Assembly: GCA_029891345.1 (NCBI GenBank)
Contig: CM057003.1
Span: 7,854,709-7,918,708, forward strand
DNA length: 64,000 nt
Origin: Dryococelus australis
Lineage: Eukaryota; Arthropoda; Insecta; Phasmatodea; Phasmatidae
Direction: 5' to 3'
Of this stretch, positions 13,000 through 24,745 are shown piece by piece. The notes under the pieces were generated by a model, which searched no databases, was not told the origin of the DNA, and was given only the letters and a program-made list of their open reading frames with translations. How positions within the stretch are numbered: position 1 is the stretch's first letter; each line of letters opens with the position of its first letter. The position numbers and the translations under genes were made by a program.

Positions 13000-14427
13000 T
13001 GGCCGTATGCTATTGCTTTTATCTTAAGTGTAGTCAAACAGTAAAAATTGTGAAATGGAAAAAGAAATGGCATTTTTAGAGGTAGGAGGGAATGACAACC
13101 ATACATCTCTGTGCTCTTTCGTCGCGTGTATTGAAGTTACTTTGTTACAACTCTAATTTTCACAGTACAGCGCGACGACGGAAACACTGCAAGTCAGTCC
13201 ATCGTCTTACACGTAGGGGCGACGGTGCTTTAGGCGTGCGTGTCATTGTCGCCCGTATCGCTTCTTTGCTTTCGGGTCTTCAGCCCGTAAAAGAATCTTA
13301 CGGCATATAGGATCCTTGAGGCCATTAGTACACCGTGGAATAACGTCATGTTAAGTTTCAAAAGACACAGTCCCTAAAATAAGCAAATGCGTCTTGGAGC
13401 CCAGACATTGTTTATGGCTAGAGACCTGAAAAATCCGCGGACTCATTTTTGGGACAAGCTAGAATCTAAAACACGCTTGTTTATATAACTGTAGCCATTG
13501 GTCCTTGCGTTTTTTTTACACCTGGAGAACGTTGGCCCAATTGCCGCTTTCCACCCTGACAGTAGGCAACCAACGCAGAGTTGACATCGGTATATTTGTG
13601 GATAAGACTGCAGAGTTTAGCCGGCAGGTCATTGAACTCGCGAATAATTCAGGTCCCTATTTATGGAGGTTAGAATCTCAGTTCCATGAGCGTTAAGAAT
13701 ACAATCCTGAAGATTAAAGAAGTTCTCGCCCTCTGCCTTAGTATCTCTTACAGAACATGTGTTTTAAACCAAATGATAACCGGATATAAAGCCAGTGAAA
13801 GTGAAAAAACATAACTATTAGGTTCATCTATTTTACAATTTTATCCAACAGTAATTATGAACACAAGTCATAAATAAGTCCATTTTTTTTTGGGATGAAA
13901 TAGTACAAAATTTATTTTGCAGCCAATTCAACAAAATACATTTAAAATTGGTGTGTTTTACAGTCCAAGCAATTACTTGCAGTTCATTCTTTAACTATCG
14001 TGAACAAACAACATATTAATTTCTACACTTGAAATCTGTAGTGAACAAAATATTAATTATTCTGCGTAGAAGAACATAAAATTATGTAATGTAAAATTTA
14101 TTTAAAAAAACGCATTAGACTACTTGAAATGTATCAATAAAAGTAATGCGCAAAGTTCAATTAATTTTAAAAATAAAATAACAGCATGTGTGAATAGCCT
14201 TAAGGCCAGTAGTCGTTCCCGTGATGGACATGTATTTAACTGCTGCTATTCTTGATATACGTGTGGTACTATTAACTTGGTAGAGGTAGAATGGGAGGCA
14301 ATATCACTGGTCTATAAACTTTACTGTTAGGTTCCATGCTATTTTTTTCTCGGGAAATTTCCTTCATTATTTCATTCACAGGCATCGCGATTTTTGTATT
14401 GTTCGGAATTTATATTCTACATATATT
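13000..14427. other. Gene-free stretch with a dispersed-repeat fragment
   Basis: About 13206-13280 resembles 60674-60748 (shared GGCGTGCGTGT and GTCGCCCGTA blocks), so an unidentified repeat occurs in both places. The rest is AT-rich with no recognised gene. Confidence 0.45.
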
Positions 14428-14429
14428 TT

Positions 14430-15245
14430 GAGTCTCAATATGGTTAAACAAATTTCACAACCTGCGCGTACGTGTCGCTGGTCTACGATGCTGACCTTGG
14501 CTTACCCCGTGCGAGCGGGCGGAAGAGAACGAGGGCGTAGTGATGATAACGGAACGGTAAGTCAATGGAAAGTATTGAACGACAAACAAGCGATAATCCT
14601 ACCAGTGTTTTGAGTTATGAAGGCATTCTGCCAGGATTACCCTTCGGTGGCTTGCCGCTGCTGACTTTTGGCGGATAAGATATCTGCGTTTATCTGAAGA
14701 ATACTCTGGATTACTGACCTCGTTTCTCTCAGCGTGACTCGGGGTGCGTTTAACCTTCGAAATGATGAGGGCGAACGATATAAAAGTGTGTCAGATCTCT
14801 GAGTCGGGAGTTGTGGAATGGATAACTGGCTGAGTTTCAGCGATGTACGACGAGCGGCGGGAGAAGAGACCAGCGGAAGGGAAGTCTGCGACTGCGAGTT
14901 CAAGCAGTGAAGGGTGCGATTGGCAGGCTCGACTACTGGACTAGATGCGTGTGTGAAAGGCATTACAAATTATGGCAACAGATATACTCAACACGTGTTA
15001 ATTATGATTATTATTTAATTTACTGTTACGAAGCGAGTAATATTAAGTAGGACGTTAATTAGAGTTGAAATGGACATTAAATATTGCGCTCAATGTTAAA
15101 TAAAAAGAGTAATAGTGTAGTCATTCAATTTATTGCTATAAATAATAACTGTGTGAAAAAATTAGAAATCAAATTTAGTACTTCTATTTTTTTTAAGACC
15201 TCCATCTCTCACGAACTCAAATACTCTCCTCAGGCATTCTTGCAA
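14430..15245 (+). mobile_element. LTR-like repeat, copy 1 (possible solo LTR)
   Basis: About 14850-15245 aligns with 24340-24745: a GC-rich part around GCAGTGAAGG, an AT-rich part with AATAAA-type signals, and a terminal block TTAAGACCTCCAT with CTCACGAAC. A TATA-like GATATAAAAG lies at about 14777. A promoter-like GC-rich half followed by a polyA-signal half fits a solo LTR, but I found no internal retroviral genes and exact ends are uncertain. A clean splice-donor-like GGTAAGT lies near 14552. Confidence 0.35.
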
Positions 15246-15734
15246 AAATATGTTCACACTAGGTAGTGGATATTCCTGCTTGTTGTGTTAAGCTTAATTC
15301 GCATTGATGCAGATCACGCCAAACAGAAGGAACGGACAGAACATATGGTAGTTCACTTATGAGCAGATATTCTGTGTTACCAGTTTTGTGTTATTCTAGA
15401 AGCTCAGTTTACGACCACGCCAGTTGGAAGGTTATTTTGGATATAAATTTTCTGAAGTATGCGTTGGACATCAAAATAGATGCTGCAACAATATAAATTT
15501 CAATGAGATTCGCATTTTATTGCAATATTTTTAATGTTTTATAAGTTTGCTTAACACGTCTAAATAATATTTGCAGTTTAGTAATACATATAGGTCTGCT
15601 CTTACGTCGAGCAGACGCCGGTTTCTTATTGGCTGTTCCATCTTTCTGCTCTGTTAGGCTTGATTGGCGCAAGGACTCAACATTAGTTGTATTCTCGTCC
15701 GGCGCAAGATCTTATGGGAAAGCAGCTCTAATTC
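15246..15734. other. Gene-free stretch
   Basis: AT-rich DNA with nothing recognised. Confidence 0.5.
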
Positions 15735-15900
15735 CAGATAAGCTAAGGGCGCTGAAAGTCGGTGGACGATCCGGGTTTGAATCCCCGTGTGGTCACATCT
15801 AGTACTCCACACGAGTCAAACGTGGCGGACGTTGCCGGGTTTTTTTCTGGGGTTGCTTCCATGAACCTGACCTTTGACGTCCATCGTTCTGCAGCGCGCA
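15735..15900 (+). mobile_element. Diverged tRNA-headed SINE-like element
   Basis: A B-box-like GGGTTTGAATCCCC lies near 15772 and is followed by a body reminiscent of the SINE family (GCCGGGTTTTTTTCTGGGG near 15834). The A-box is poor and the tail is absent. It could be an older relative of the main SINE. Confidence 0.45.
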
Positions 15901-18173
15901 TCTAATTCTACATCTCTCTTCAGGAATGTTAAGCGCCTACGGGTTAATTCATTAATCCATCGGTTCTCAAACTGCGTTACGCGAAACTTTCTGTGTGGTG
16001 TGTGATGTCTAGTTGCAAATATTGGTGACGTGGTTTGCTGCATTATGTTTAATGTCGTAGTGATTTGCTTATTTTTTATTTTTGAATGACATGCTAATAA
16101 AATTAGCACACAACTTTTTATTAATTTATTTGTAAAGTGTTTAAAATGCAATAATATAAACTTTTTTTCATGATGTTTAAGAGTTTTGATGAGTTGTCAA
16201 ATCATTAGTCGTACGTTTAAGTTTCTTAGATTGGAAGATTTGTCGAAGTAGACAGTATGACAATCTGCCCTTTGTGGTTCGTCGTGCAGGAAAGTTTAAG
16301 AATAATCATTGCCTTAAAACACTGAGGCCCAGATTACCCAACTGAACACATAATGAAAATAGAGATTATATTTTATCGGCATAGTACATTGCCCACCTCA
16401 GTGCCCAATTATCTTGTCTGAGGGTAATTTACCAGTAAACCGTCCTTTTATTCTAGGTTATGATTTGTATATATTACAATCGGCGAATACGAAGTCCACG
16501 TTTAAACCAATTTAAGACAACCGTCTCTTCTACAATCGACTGGCGTCGAAAAGAAGGTTTAATTGTGAACCTGGTATTCAACAGTGTGATAAAACACGCT
16601 TCGTAGCCACGCAGTAATGATGCAAAAAAAATATATTTTTATTTTTAAACGTTTCAGATTAAAAATTTTGCCAGTGAAATATTTTATCTCGTTCAAAAAT
16701 GTTACCACTGCTAAATTTTTACAGAAATATTCAGCTAAGCGCTGTCTTAGATTCCATAGTATAATGCACATTATACAAGGGCGATATATTGCAGTTACTA
16801 AACCAATTATAATTTACACCTATTACTTCCCGAGACATTCTTAATTCGTGGAGCTCGATTACAATATTTGACAGATAGTGTAACCATTTGAAAAGCAAAT
16901 TTACAAGCCATGAAATACAGATTCTATCGTGTGTACCGATACTTCGCAAGTAAAAATTTGACTAATGGCTTTCTCGATAAGGTAGATAATTGATACCCGA
17001 TATGATCCCCGCACCGCAGACTCGAAATAATTACTCAGCAACCCGTGAATTCGAAACGCATGTATTCAGAAAAAAAAAACTATGAATAAACGAAAAGCAG
17101 CGAGAAAATGTGAATCATTGATTTTCAACGTAACATATAGTAACACGCATATTCGCCGTAAAAAAAATCAAAACATTAGCAGTAAAATAAATTAACGATT
17201 CGCTGAACTGTGTGTATCTGATATATCAACGTTCATTTTAATTTAATTAAAAAAAAACTTTCATACGACAGTTTTCTTGCTTGATGTGGAATCTGAGAAT
17301 GACTATTGTTCATCCAGATTAATTGTTCACTCGCTATTTCTTCCCTTCTTTTTGTATAGAAGAAATTTAACAATGAATAAACTACACACGTGCATATGTT
17401 GCAAGTGATCCTTATGGCTAGCGTATTACTTTCCAGTTACGGTCGAATATTAACATTCGGTGAATTTTATTAATTCTTTACTTTGGAGTAAATAAATGGT
17501 ATATTGTTTATTTGTCTAGCGGATGTTTGGCAATTTGGGGTCATGCATAGTTGTCATACATGCTGTTTAGTATGATGTACTATCACCGATTGGTTTGCAC
17601 TCTCAGAGTTACTCAGTGAATGATATATATTTTGCCCCAGATTTTCGTTCTAAGAAATAATAAGTCCCAAGAACAGAGACCAATATAAATTTGTGCAAAT
17701 CGGTACTGGATGTGAATTAATGTGAATTTGAAATTCAAACACTAGCGTTTTATCATTAGAGGTCTTAAATATTAAACATTTAATTAGGAATATGACAATG
17801 TAGCTAGTTCAATTACCTGTATACTAGATTCCACGATCTTTTGTATAGTCGAACCTCAGTTCATTGGCTGTTGCCCCAGTGTTACCCCACATTTGACAGT
17901 CCGGGATTCGCTTCTTGTTCCCTTGCGAGTCGGCTATTGACACGGAATCGTCCAGGGCGTGTCTAATAAACTCTGATCCAGTTGCAAAGGTGATCTTGTC
18001 GTGAAATGAATTCGCGAATATTTCATATCCCTACATGTAATGATTTTAACCAGTGTTTGGAAAGAAGCGCTAGTCTCAATTATACCTTGCAAATCGGTTT
18101 CTAGCTATTAATAAGAATCGTGTCTAGACCGCCTTAATATATTGAATTTGATGTATACCTTTTAAATTATAAC
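15901..18173. other. Long gene-free stretch
   Basis: More than 2 kb of AT-rich sequence. Open frames are short and compositionally random, and no RNA gene or repeat family of this window was seen. Confidence 0.5.
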
Positions 18174-18449
18174 TAGGGACACCCGAATTTCGCGAAAAGA
18201 TTTCACGACCAGTTGTATTTCATAACACTTTAGCTCATATCCTCTTTTGTGATTGGTTTATCTAGAGGTTACGCGTCTTAAGTGTCTGCCCACGTATCTG
18301 AGCAACTTAATCCTGATTGGCCAGTCAAATAAGAAATGTCTTCTCACAGACACACCCCGCTTATAAGTAAAAGGAAACTGCTGGTACACTCGTAGGGTAT
18401 TGAAATCTAGCACGTGCGGAAATCGTTTCGTGAAATTCGGGTGTCCCTA
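18174..18449. mobile_element. MITE with GGGACACCCG termini
   Basis: The left end TAGGGACACCCGAATTTCGC is mirrored at the right end as AAATTCGGGTGTCCCTA, giving ~25-bp near-perfect terminal inverted repeats on a 276-bp non-coding element flanked by TA. It is unrelated to the GTTCACGG family and occurs once in this window. Confidence 0.75.
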
Positions 18450-18721
18450 ATTATACCATGTATTACCGGTAGTAAGTTTCTTTTTGTAAACGGTTCGTGA
18501 AGTTCTGTTACTTGAACTGCACTGTTCCGGATACGGGTTTGAGAGTTGCAGTAACAGTATATTATGTTGTATTATTACCACCCTAGTTTTTGTGGGAACA
18601 ATCGAAATATTTTTGAAGACTTTCTGCTGGAGGTGCTATCTGTCTTGGAGTCGGAATGCAATACCTTTCCTACTTCAACAGTCTAGATGGTTCCTACTGC
18701 CATATTTCTCTCTCCTGTGTT

Positions 18722-18926
18722 TGGGGCCGCAGTAGCGTAGCGGTTAGACAACTCGCCTCCCAGAAAGGCGACCCGGGCTCGATTCCTGGCGGGGCCGCTC
18801 TCCGGGTTTTCAAACGTGGGAATTGTGCCGGACGATTCAGCTGGTCCGCGGGTTTTCTCGGGGATATCACGCTTCCCCTTATCGGCATTCAAGACCCCCG
18901 ATGTTAAGAGCCGTACAAATCTCTTT
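18722..18926 (+). mobile_element. tRNA-derived SINE, tail cut by a DNA element
   Basis: A-box-like GTAGCGTAGCGGTTA, B-box-like GGGCTCGATTCCT, then the family body, ending at GAGCCGTACAAATCTCTT. The element at 18926-19169 begins there, so it probably inserted into or beside the SINE tail. Confidence 0.8.
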
Positions 18927-19169
18927 ATAGACTGTTCACGGTAAAGTGAGCACTTGTTAAGGCCCTTCTAAATGACTTTAACTACTAATAAATATATTTT
19001 GTGGCTGCTTCAGACGTTCACTTTTGGGTTTGGGGAAATGTATAGGTTGTGTTTATTAGTAACGTGCCGGTGTTTATATTTTAAAAAATGGTAAAAATAG
19101 AGAAATTTACTCACAGCAAAATTTTGGCAGGGCCTTAAAAAGGGCTCACTTTAACGTGAACAGCCTATA
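18926..19169 (+). mobile_element. Short TIR DNA element, subfamily A1
   Basis: Starts TATAGACTGTTCACGGTAAA and ends CTTTAACGTGAACAGCCTATA. The ~240-bp interior matches the A1 consensus (AACTACTAATAAATATAT, GTGTTTATTAG, AAATTTACTC), with the internal AAGGCCCTT and its inverse near the ends. No ORF. Confidence 0.85.
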
Positions 19170-19189
19170 GTCACTCACTTGAGCAACTT

Positions 19190-19600
19190 TTCTCAATGTT
19201 GGCGCACGTTTTTCATCGTGAACGTAGGCCGAGACTGGGGAACACTAGAAGCAGAGAACGACCCGACCGCGGCACGGGGATGGAAACCAGGTCGACGCCG
19301 ACCGGCGATGTGGCAGGACGCCGAACCCGACGCCCGTCTGTCCGTCGCTGTGGCGGACGGCGACGTCGAGGCATTTCTCTCTCCTCCCTCCCCAGCAACC
19401 ACTCGGCCACCGTGACCGACCCGACACGCTTAACTCCCTCTGACGTGCATAATCTTCGCTCTCGCATCGCTCACTTTTGCTGGCGCGCCCGTGATGGCCG
19501 GTAACCTCTCTTCCCCCTTGCCCCCCCCCCCCCCGCATCATTCTACGCTTCTACAAATCACCGGCTCGAACTCTCGCTGCTGCCCTGCCGACTACTTCAA
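19190..19600. other. GC/CpG-rich island
   Basis: Strongly CpG-rich DNA sandwiched between two A1 elements, open on both strands in several frames because stops are rare. A poly-C run lies at about 19521-19534. It may be a host promoter or 5' exon. No protein family recognised. Confidence 0.4.
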
Positions 19601-19849
19601 TTCAACTAATCGATATCCAGCTCTAAAGGCGTCCTCGTATAACGTGCCGGGTTAAAGTAGAAAGGGTGGTTCATCCTACCCCAAAATAACAGTGCTGTAA
19701 AAAGTGTTTATTAAAATTATTATTATTTTAACACTTTAATGCCTATTGTAGACAGTCGTCAACATGTTGCACTGGAAGGTTATATTTTACCACTGCTGTG
19801 CACATTAAAGTTCAGTGCCCAATGATCTTCCATGTGTGTGTAATATTCC

Positions 19850-20087
19850 TAAAGGCCGTTCACGATAATGTGAGCACTTTTTGAATCTGTTTCATCTGAC
19901 GTAAGAACCAATAAATACATCTCATTGCGGTCTCGGACTTCTGGTTTTGGGTGTAGTGAATGTATACAATATGTTTATTACGCACATGGCAGGGTTTGCA
20001 TTAACAAGTGGCGGAAGGATATAAATTGATTGAAATAAAAAGTAACTAGGGCTTCAAAAGTGCTCACTTTACCGTGAACGGCCTATA
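19850..20087 (+). mobile_element. Short TIR DNA element, subfamily A1
   Basis: Starts TAAAGGCCGTTCACGATAAT and ends CTTTACCGTGAACGGCCTATA, with the A1 interior (CCAATAAATACATCTCATTG, GTGTAGTGAATGTATACA). ~238 bp, non-coding. Confidence 0.8.
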
Positions 20088-20185
20088 GCTGTGATGACGA
20101 AACACGTTATTTGCCAGCTTAAGTGCAGCACGCATCAAAATAAATTCTTATTTGCAACACCAGTAATTATAAATTGATGTGGGAA

Positions 20186-20452
20186 TGAAAGGATTAAGAG
20201 GAGTGAGAAGTTTCGAGCGGCTCTTAACACCGAGCTCTCGAGAGCCGATGAGAGTGAAGCGAGGTGAGTATGGAGCTGCGCCGGAATGCAAGGGTGGGGG
20301 AAACAGGAGATCCGCGATAACACCCACCTGCCGGTGGCATCGACCGACACGATTCCCATATGTGAGGATCCGGGATTGACCCCGCCGGGAATCGAACCCA
20401 GTTCTCCTAGGTGGGAGGTGAGTAGGTTAACCACTACACCACCGAGGCCCCT
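20186..20452 (-). mobile_element. tRNA-derived SINE, reverse orientation
   Basis: The reverse complement carries the head (ending at GAGGCCCC, 20452), a B-box at about 20390-20402, the body near 20340 and the tail CTTAACACCGAGCTCTCG near 20223. It is nearly full length and among the better-preserved copies. Confidence 0.85.
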
Positions 20453-21836
20453 AGGTTGTCAGAATACGCACTCGCTTCTCCCTCCTTGCTCTTTGAAAGG
20501 CTTTGTTCATTATTATAGACGTGCAAAATTCGCTTTATTATTCGGTATCAGGATGAACTTCACAGAACCATATGTACCGGAGCTGACGTCGTTTTTCCAT
20601 TGGCTGCTGCATAGATGTCAAGCCAACGCCCTTTCTAAATGAACTGCACGTGATTGGGGCACACAATTGTGAAGTGTTCAATGATTGGCTCAGCGTTACC
20701 CAGCGCGTCACCGATACAGTCTGGTCCAATGAAAAAAGTATTGCAAAGGTAGGCATATTTAAAGTTCAACGTGTGCCCAAATAATAAACGAGAATATTAC
20801 AGGTTTCTATTCATTAGTAACTACCAAGCGAAGCAAAAGTCTTGATTACAAGGTAGCAATTATTTACCGAACGTGTACTGTAATAATGTTGCCCTATTTA
20901 GCTACTCTTATAACAGATTTAAAGTAACATGTCGCCCCAAAATGTCTTAATTTTTTCAAAGCGTGCATAATAATATTGAAAATACATTTTATACACTAAG
21001 CTTTTGCTTCTTTTGATTTTTCCTTGCAAAATGTCTGGCAAACAAGCCGGGCACCAGATGTAACATAATCAATTTTGAAACTTTGTACACGTTTATTGTC
21101 GAGTAATGTAATTGAATCAAAACGAATAAGTACTTTGTGGAAACTGTGGGTTTATTTGAATAAGCCTTAAGGATTCTAACCTGTGAAATACGTCGTACTG
21201 ATTTTTTTATAGATAGGTGGTTATCCAATTTTTAATCAAATTACGTGTTCGTCTTGGTAGAGTATGATTGTCCAAATTCAAGACTACTGGTGTATTGCCT
21301 AGGTGCGTATCCGAGTTCGTGATGGATGGAGGTCTTAATAGAAATTAAATATTATTTTATTTTTTAATTATTTATACTAATATAAATATTCTCATAGCTG
21401 TAACTTACAACATTAAACTACATGTCGCTACTGTTACGTTTGTTATTCAAAGTGAAAGCAATATCTAATGTCTATCTCAATTTTAATTAAAGTTCTTATC
21501 ACTGTCTCTATATTGATTACAGTAATTTAATCGAAACTCATTAAAATACTTATATGAAATTTAGTCTATTGCCGTCATTCCAAATGTTTATCACTCACGC
21601 ATCCCGTTTAAAAGTCCCACCTTTCAGAGTCAGTCTCCACTGCACCGATGCTTGCAGTCTGCATATTTCACTCTATATGGTCTTCGGACAACTCTCTCTT
21701 ACTGTAGGGCATTGCGATCTTCCAAGCTCTGCGCGCGGAGACCCGCCGTGGCTTAGATAGTCCCACTGCCCTGATCCAGAAGATTCCCCGATAGAAACAT
21801 TCTTGCAACGATAACCCTGGACATTCATTCAGTTCA
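20453..21836. other. Gene-free stretch
   Basis: AT-rich DNA. No gene or known repeat recognised. Short open frames on both strands look random. Confidence 0.5.
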
Positions 21837-21971
21837 ATGGCGGAAGGCGTCACGAATCACGTTAGGCTTATCGCGACGAGGGCATTCCTTTGCAAATCTC
21901 CGCGCACGCCTCGGGTTACTATTCTCCCTCTTGACACACTTCTCCTCTCGCCTGAGGGGAAACGGGCTAAG
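21837..21971 (+). CDS. Possible first coding exon of a host gene (speculative)
   Basis: An ATG in fair context (CAATGGCGG) opens 45 codons beginning MAEGVTNHVRLIATR. They run without a stop to a textbook splice donor AAG|GTAAGC at 21971/21972. An arthropod-style initiator TCAGT lies ~10 bp upstream of the ATG. The region is GC-richer than its flanks. There is no domain and I found no matching downstream exon, so this may be coincidence. Confidence 0.2.
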
Positions 21972-22319
21972 GTAAGCGATACAGACCAGCAACATATAAC
22001 AATATTATCTCTCGTGTACTTCCGCTAGTGGTGGTAGTAATTACAAGTTACCCAGAGAAGCACGCTGAATTGTTCGCGTGATGAACTATATACGTACATC
22101 ATGAGAGACCGACTAGTATATAATTATACAGCGTGAAGCAGAAAAATTTGTTCACGCGCGGAAGCAAAACTATAGGGGGGCTGTTCACACACATGCGTTC
22201 AGCGTATCATAAAAGTGATCCTGCGCTATTATTTTTGATGCACGAGTTTACTTGCGTTGGCTTTAATAGCTCTCATTGGATGTAGCCCTCGAAATAAAAA
22301 AAAACAAAACATAATTTTG

Positions 22320-22736
22320 TATAGTCTGTTCACGGTTTCTTCATACATTCGGAATCAAACATTTGAAAATCATCCCGTGTAGTGCGTGTTTCGTTGTTTC
22401 TTAAATACACCATGTATCACAGGTGGTCTATAGTTGTGTTTATTACAGTAACTTTTTGTGGTTAAGATGGAATTTTATTTATATCTGATGTATAAATTAT
22501 AATATTTCATTGTCTATTAATATGAATAAAAACAGAGATGAAGCAGATGTGTTGGTAATGCCTAGTGAGACATAGTTCCTATGTACAGTATTATTACATT
22601 GAGTGCGCACGAATGCAGTGCGTTGTCCCTCTGGTGTAATTTCTCCAGACTTTAACCCTCGTTTGCACTAAGAATATTCTGGAAGTAGGACCTAGCAGGG
22701 CTTCAGAAGAATGTGAAGTAACCGCGAATGGACTAT
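22320..22736 (+). mobile_element. Short TIR DNA element, subfamily B, complete
   Basis: Starts TATAGTCTGTTCACGG and ends AACCGCGAATGGACTATA, 417 bp, with the subfamily interior (ACAGTATTATTACATTGAG, TCTGGTGTAATTTCTCC, AGCAGGGCTTCAGAAG). The best complete subfamily B copy here; non-coding. Confidence 0.8.
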
Positions 22737-24049
22737 ATTACTTTTGTTTCCATATTGTGACGCGATAACGGTCACGAAAGGAACCACATGTAAAAAATTA
22801 CTCATCGGTTTTACAAAAGGAAGTGCGAGTAGCTATAGTAAAAAAAAAAAAAAATGAAGGCCCTAGGTACAAAGGCCACAGATTAAGACATAAACTCTGT
22901 TTTTTACCGTAGCAAAACCTGACTACTCTTAACTAAGGATTATGGACTGATTCAATAATATTGTACCTAATGAGGAACTAAGTTAAGAAAAAACACGGCG
23001 GTGACATGTGACATCTCTCATGCAACGTTGCGGCTGTTACATCACAGAAACATAAAAGTTTTTCTGTTTGTCAAGAAAATTTACGATATCGATACTTGTG
23101 ACGTCAACATCAGCAATAAGAGCATACTGATATTTACGATAATATGACATATATTTACAATATCCATATTTAACTATTAATATAAGCGATATTTGCGATA
23201 ATTAGCAATCAACAGTAAATAAATTACGGCAGCGATATATCGTATCTACATCGATAATGTTAGCGCGTGTCGAACGGATCTCTTTAAAAGTGCATATCGT
23301 AAAACCTTACAATTTGTTATCGATCGCGTACGTGACAGGCGAATGACGGCGCTGGGCGCTCTGCAACGGAACATTCGAAAAATGAGGTGAAAGGAAAACA
23401 CGAATTTCCATCGTCTGATAACGATGATGATTAGTGACAGGGAAAATTGTTTCGCACAGGAACAAAGGTCGGGATAGTCGGGTCGTTTTCCTTTCTGCAA
23501 CGCGACACAGATATTGTATTGTTATCGCAGCAAGACCCTTAGTGATAGAGAGCGAAAATGAAGAAAAATCCGTAACACAAAATATTTTGTATTCGTCACT
23601 CGGAAGAGCTGCACAATTTTTAGAATTTATAGCGTTACAACGCCCCTGGACGTGTTGCCTGAAAAAAACTACTTTTTCAGTATAGATGGTTATTAATAAT
23701 TTCTTATATTTTATTATCAAAACTACGACAAAAGTGTAAATATTATCGTTGTTTGTCAAACTGAAGTTGAACTTGTCGTTTATTTGCCGTTTCTAGAGTT
23801 TGTACAGCATAGCTTTAGGTGAAAGAGTTTTAATTTTCACGGAAAATAGGGGTCTATAAATGAACTCAAATTGAAATTTTTGCTGTTAATCAATTTTCAA
23901 AGGAGCTCCATTACACTTTGTTCTTCATTACAAAACCAGTTTCAGTAATATTACAACTGGATTCAAACTTTCAAAATAGTATAAATTCATTTATTATCAC
24001 AAATAGAAGAGTGGTGTTGTGAGAAAATACTGTCTCATGTCGCTGCCTG
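22737..24049. other. Gene-free stretch
   Basis: AT-rich, with repeated GATATTTAC-like motifs near 23090-23220. A 150-codon open frame on the - strand at 23307-23759 looks random in composition. Nothing recognised. Confidence 0.45.
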
Positions 24050-24745
24050 ATGTTTCCTTCGCGTGGGAAGGCACCGAGAGCTGGAGGTCAAGTTTGTGAC
24101 GTTAGACGAAGCGAGCGGCCTATCATAAAGGATGCCGCCGATACTTATCGCAGCTCGCGCCTCGCTGACCCTGAGAAGCTCATATTTTCCCATTTACCGG
24201 GCATGAATACCGAAATCGTTGTGGACGGCACCTACCTCAAGTATAAATACCACTTGCAGGCATCTGAGGAGGCAGTGATTAAGAGCCGGGAGATTGGCGT
24301 CTCGTGCAACCCTAAGCGACAGTTTGTCGATTCCGGAGCGGCGAGGGACGACTGCAGCGATCAGCGAGAGTGCGCTGGCGAGCTTGTTTGCAGTGAAGGA
24401 TGGGAGTGGTGTTCATGGCTGTGGACTGGATGTGTGAGTGAAAAGACATTCGGAACGATGGAGATAGACAGTTCTAACTAAACGTGTGGAAACAATTGGA
24501 GCAGTTTAAGTGATATTAGCAAGAGTAAAGTCTGCGATAAAGACATTAATTGAAATGGAGATAGTAATTAAATGATGCGTTAAATAAAAATAATAACAAT
24601 TAATAGGACGCTTAGACTGGTAAATAAAAGATTTTTTACTATTTGTAGAACTGAGAATAAATAAAATTATCGAATTTAGTTCTTTTATTTTTATTAAGAC
24701 CTCCATCCCTCACGAACACAGATACTCCCCTCGGGCTTCCATATA
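24050..24745 (+). mobile_element. LTR-like repeat, copy 2 (possible solo LTR)
   Basis: The 3' ~400 bp pairs with 14850-15245, sharing GCAGTGAAGG, AATTAAATGATGCGTTAAAT-like text and the TTAAGACCTCCAT-CTCACGAAC terminus. The GC-rich 5' part (24050-24481) is open for 143 codons, but the matching stretch in copy 1 is not open, so I do not call it a gene. A solo LTR or the end of an unidentified retroelement is the best guess. Confidence 0.35.

Noticed and set aside
19193-19541. Multiple overlapping frames on both strands in the CpG-rich island
   Set aside because: Stops are rare in GC-rich DNA; no frame shows a recognisable protein, so only the island itself is reported.
23307-23759. 150-codon - strand frame
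   Set aside because: Composition looks random, no motif, and overlapping frames on the other strand are equally open.
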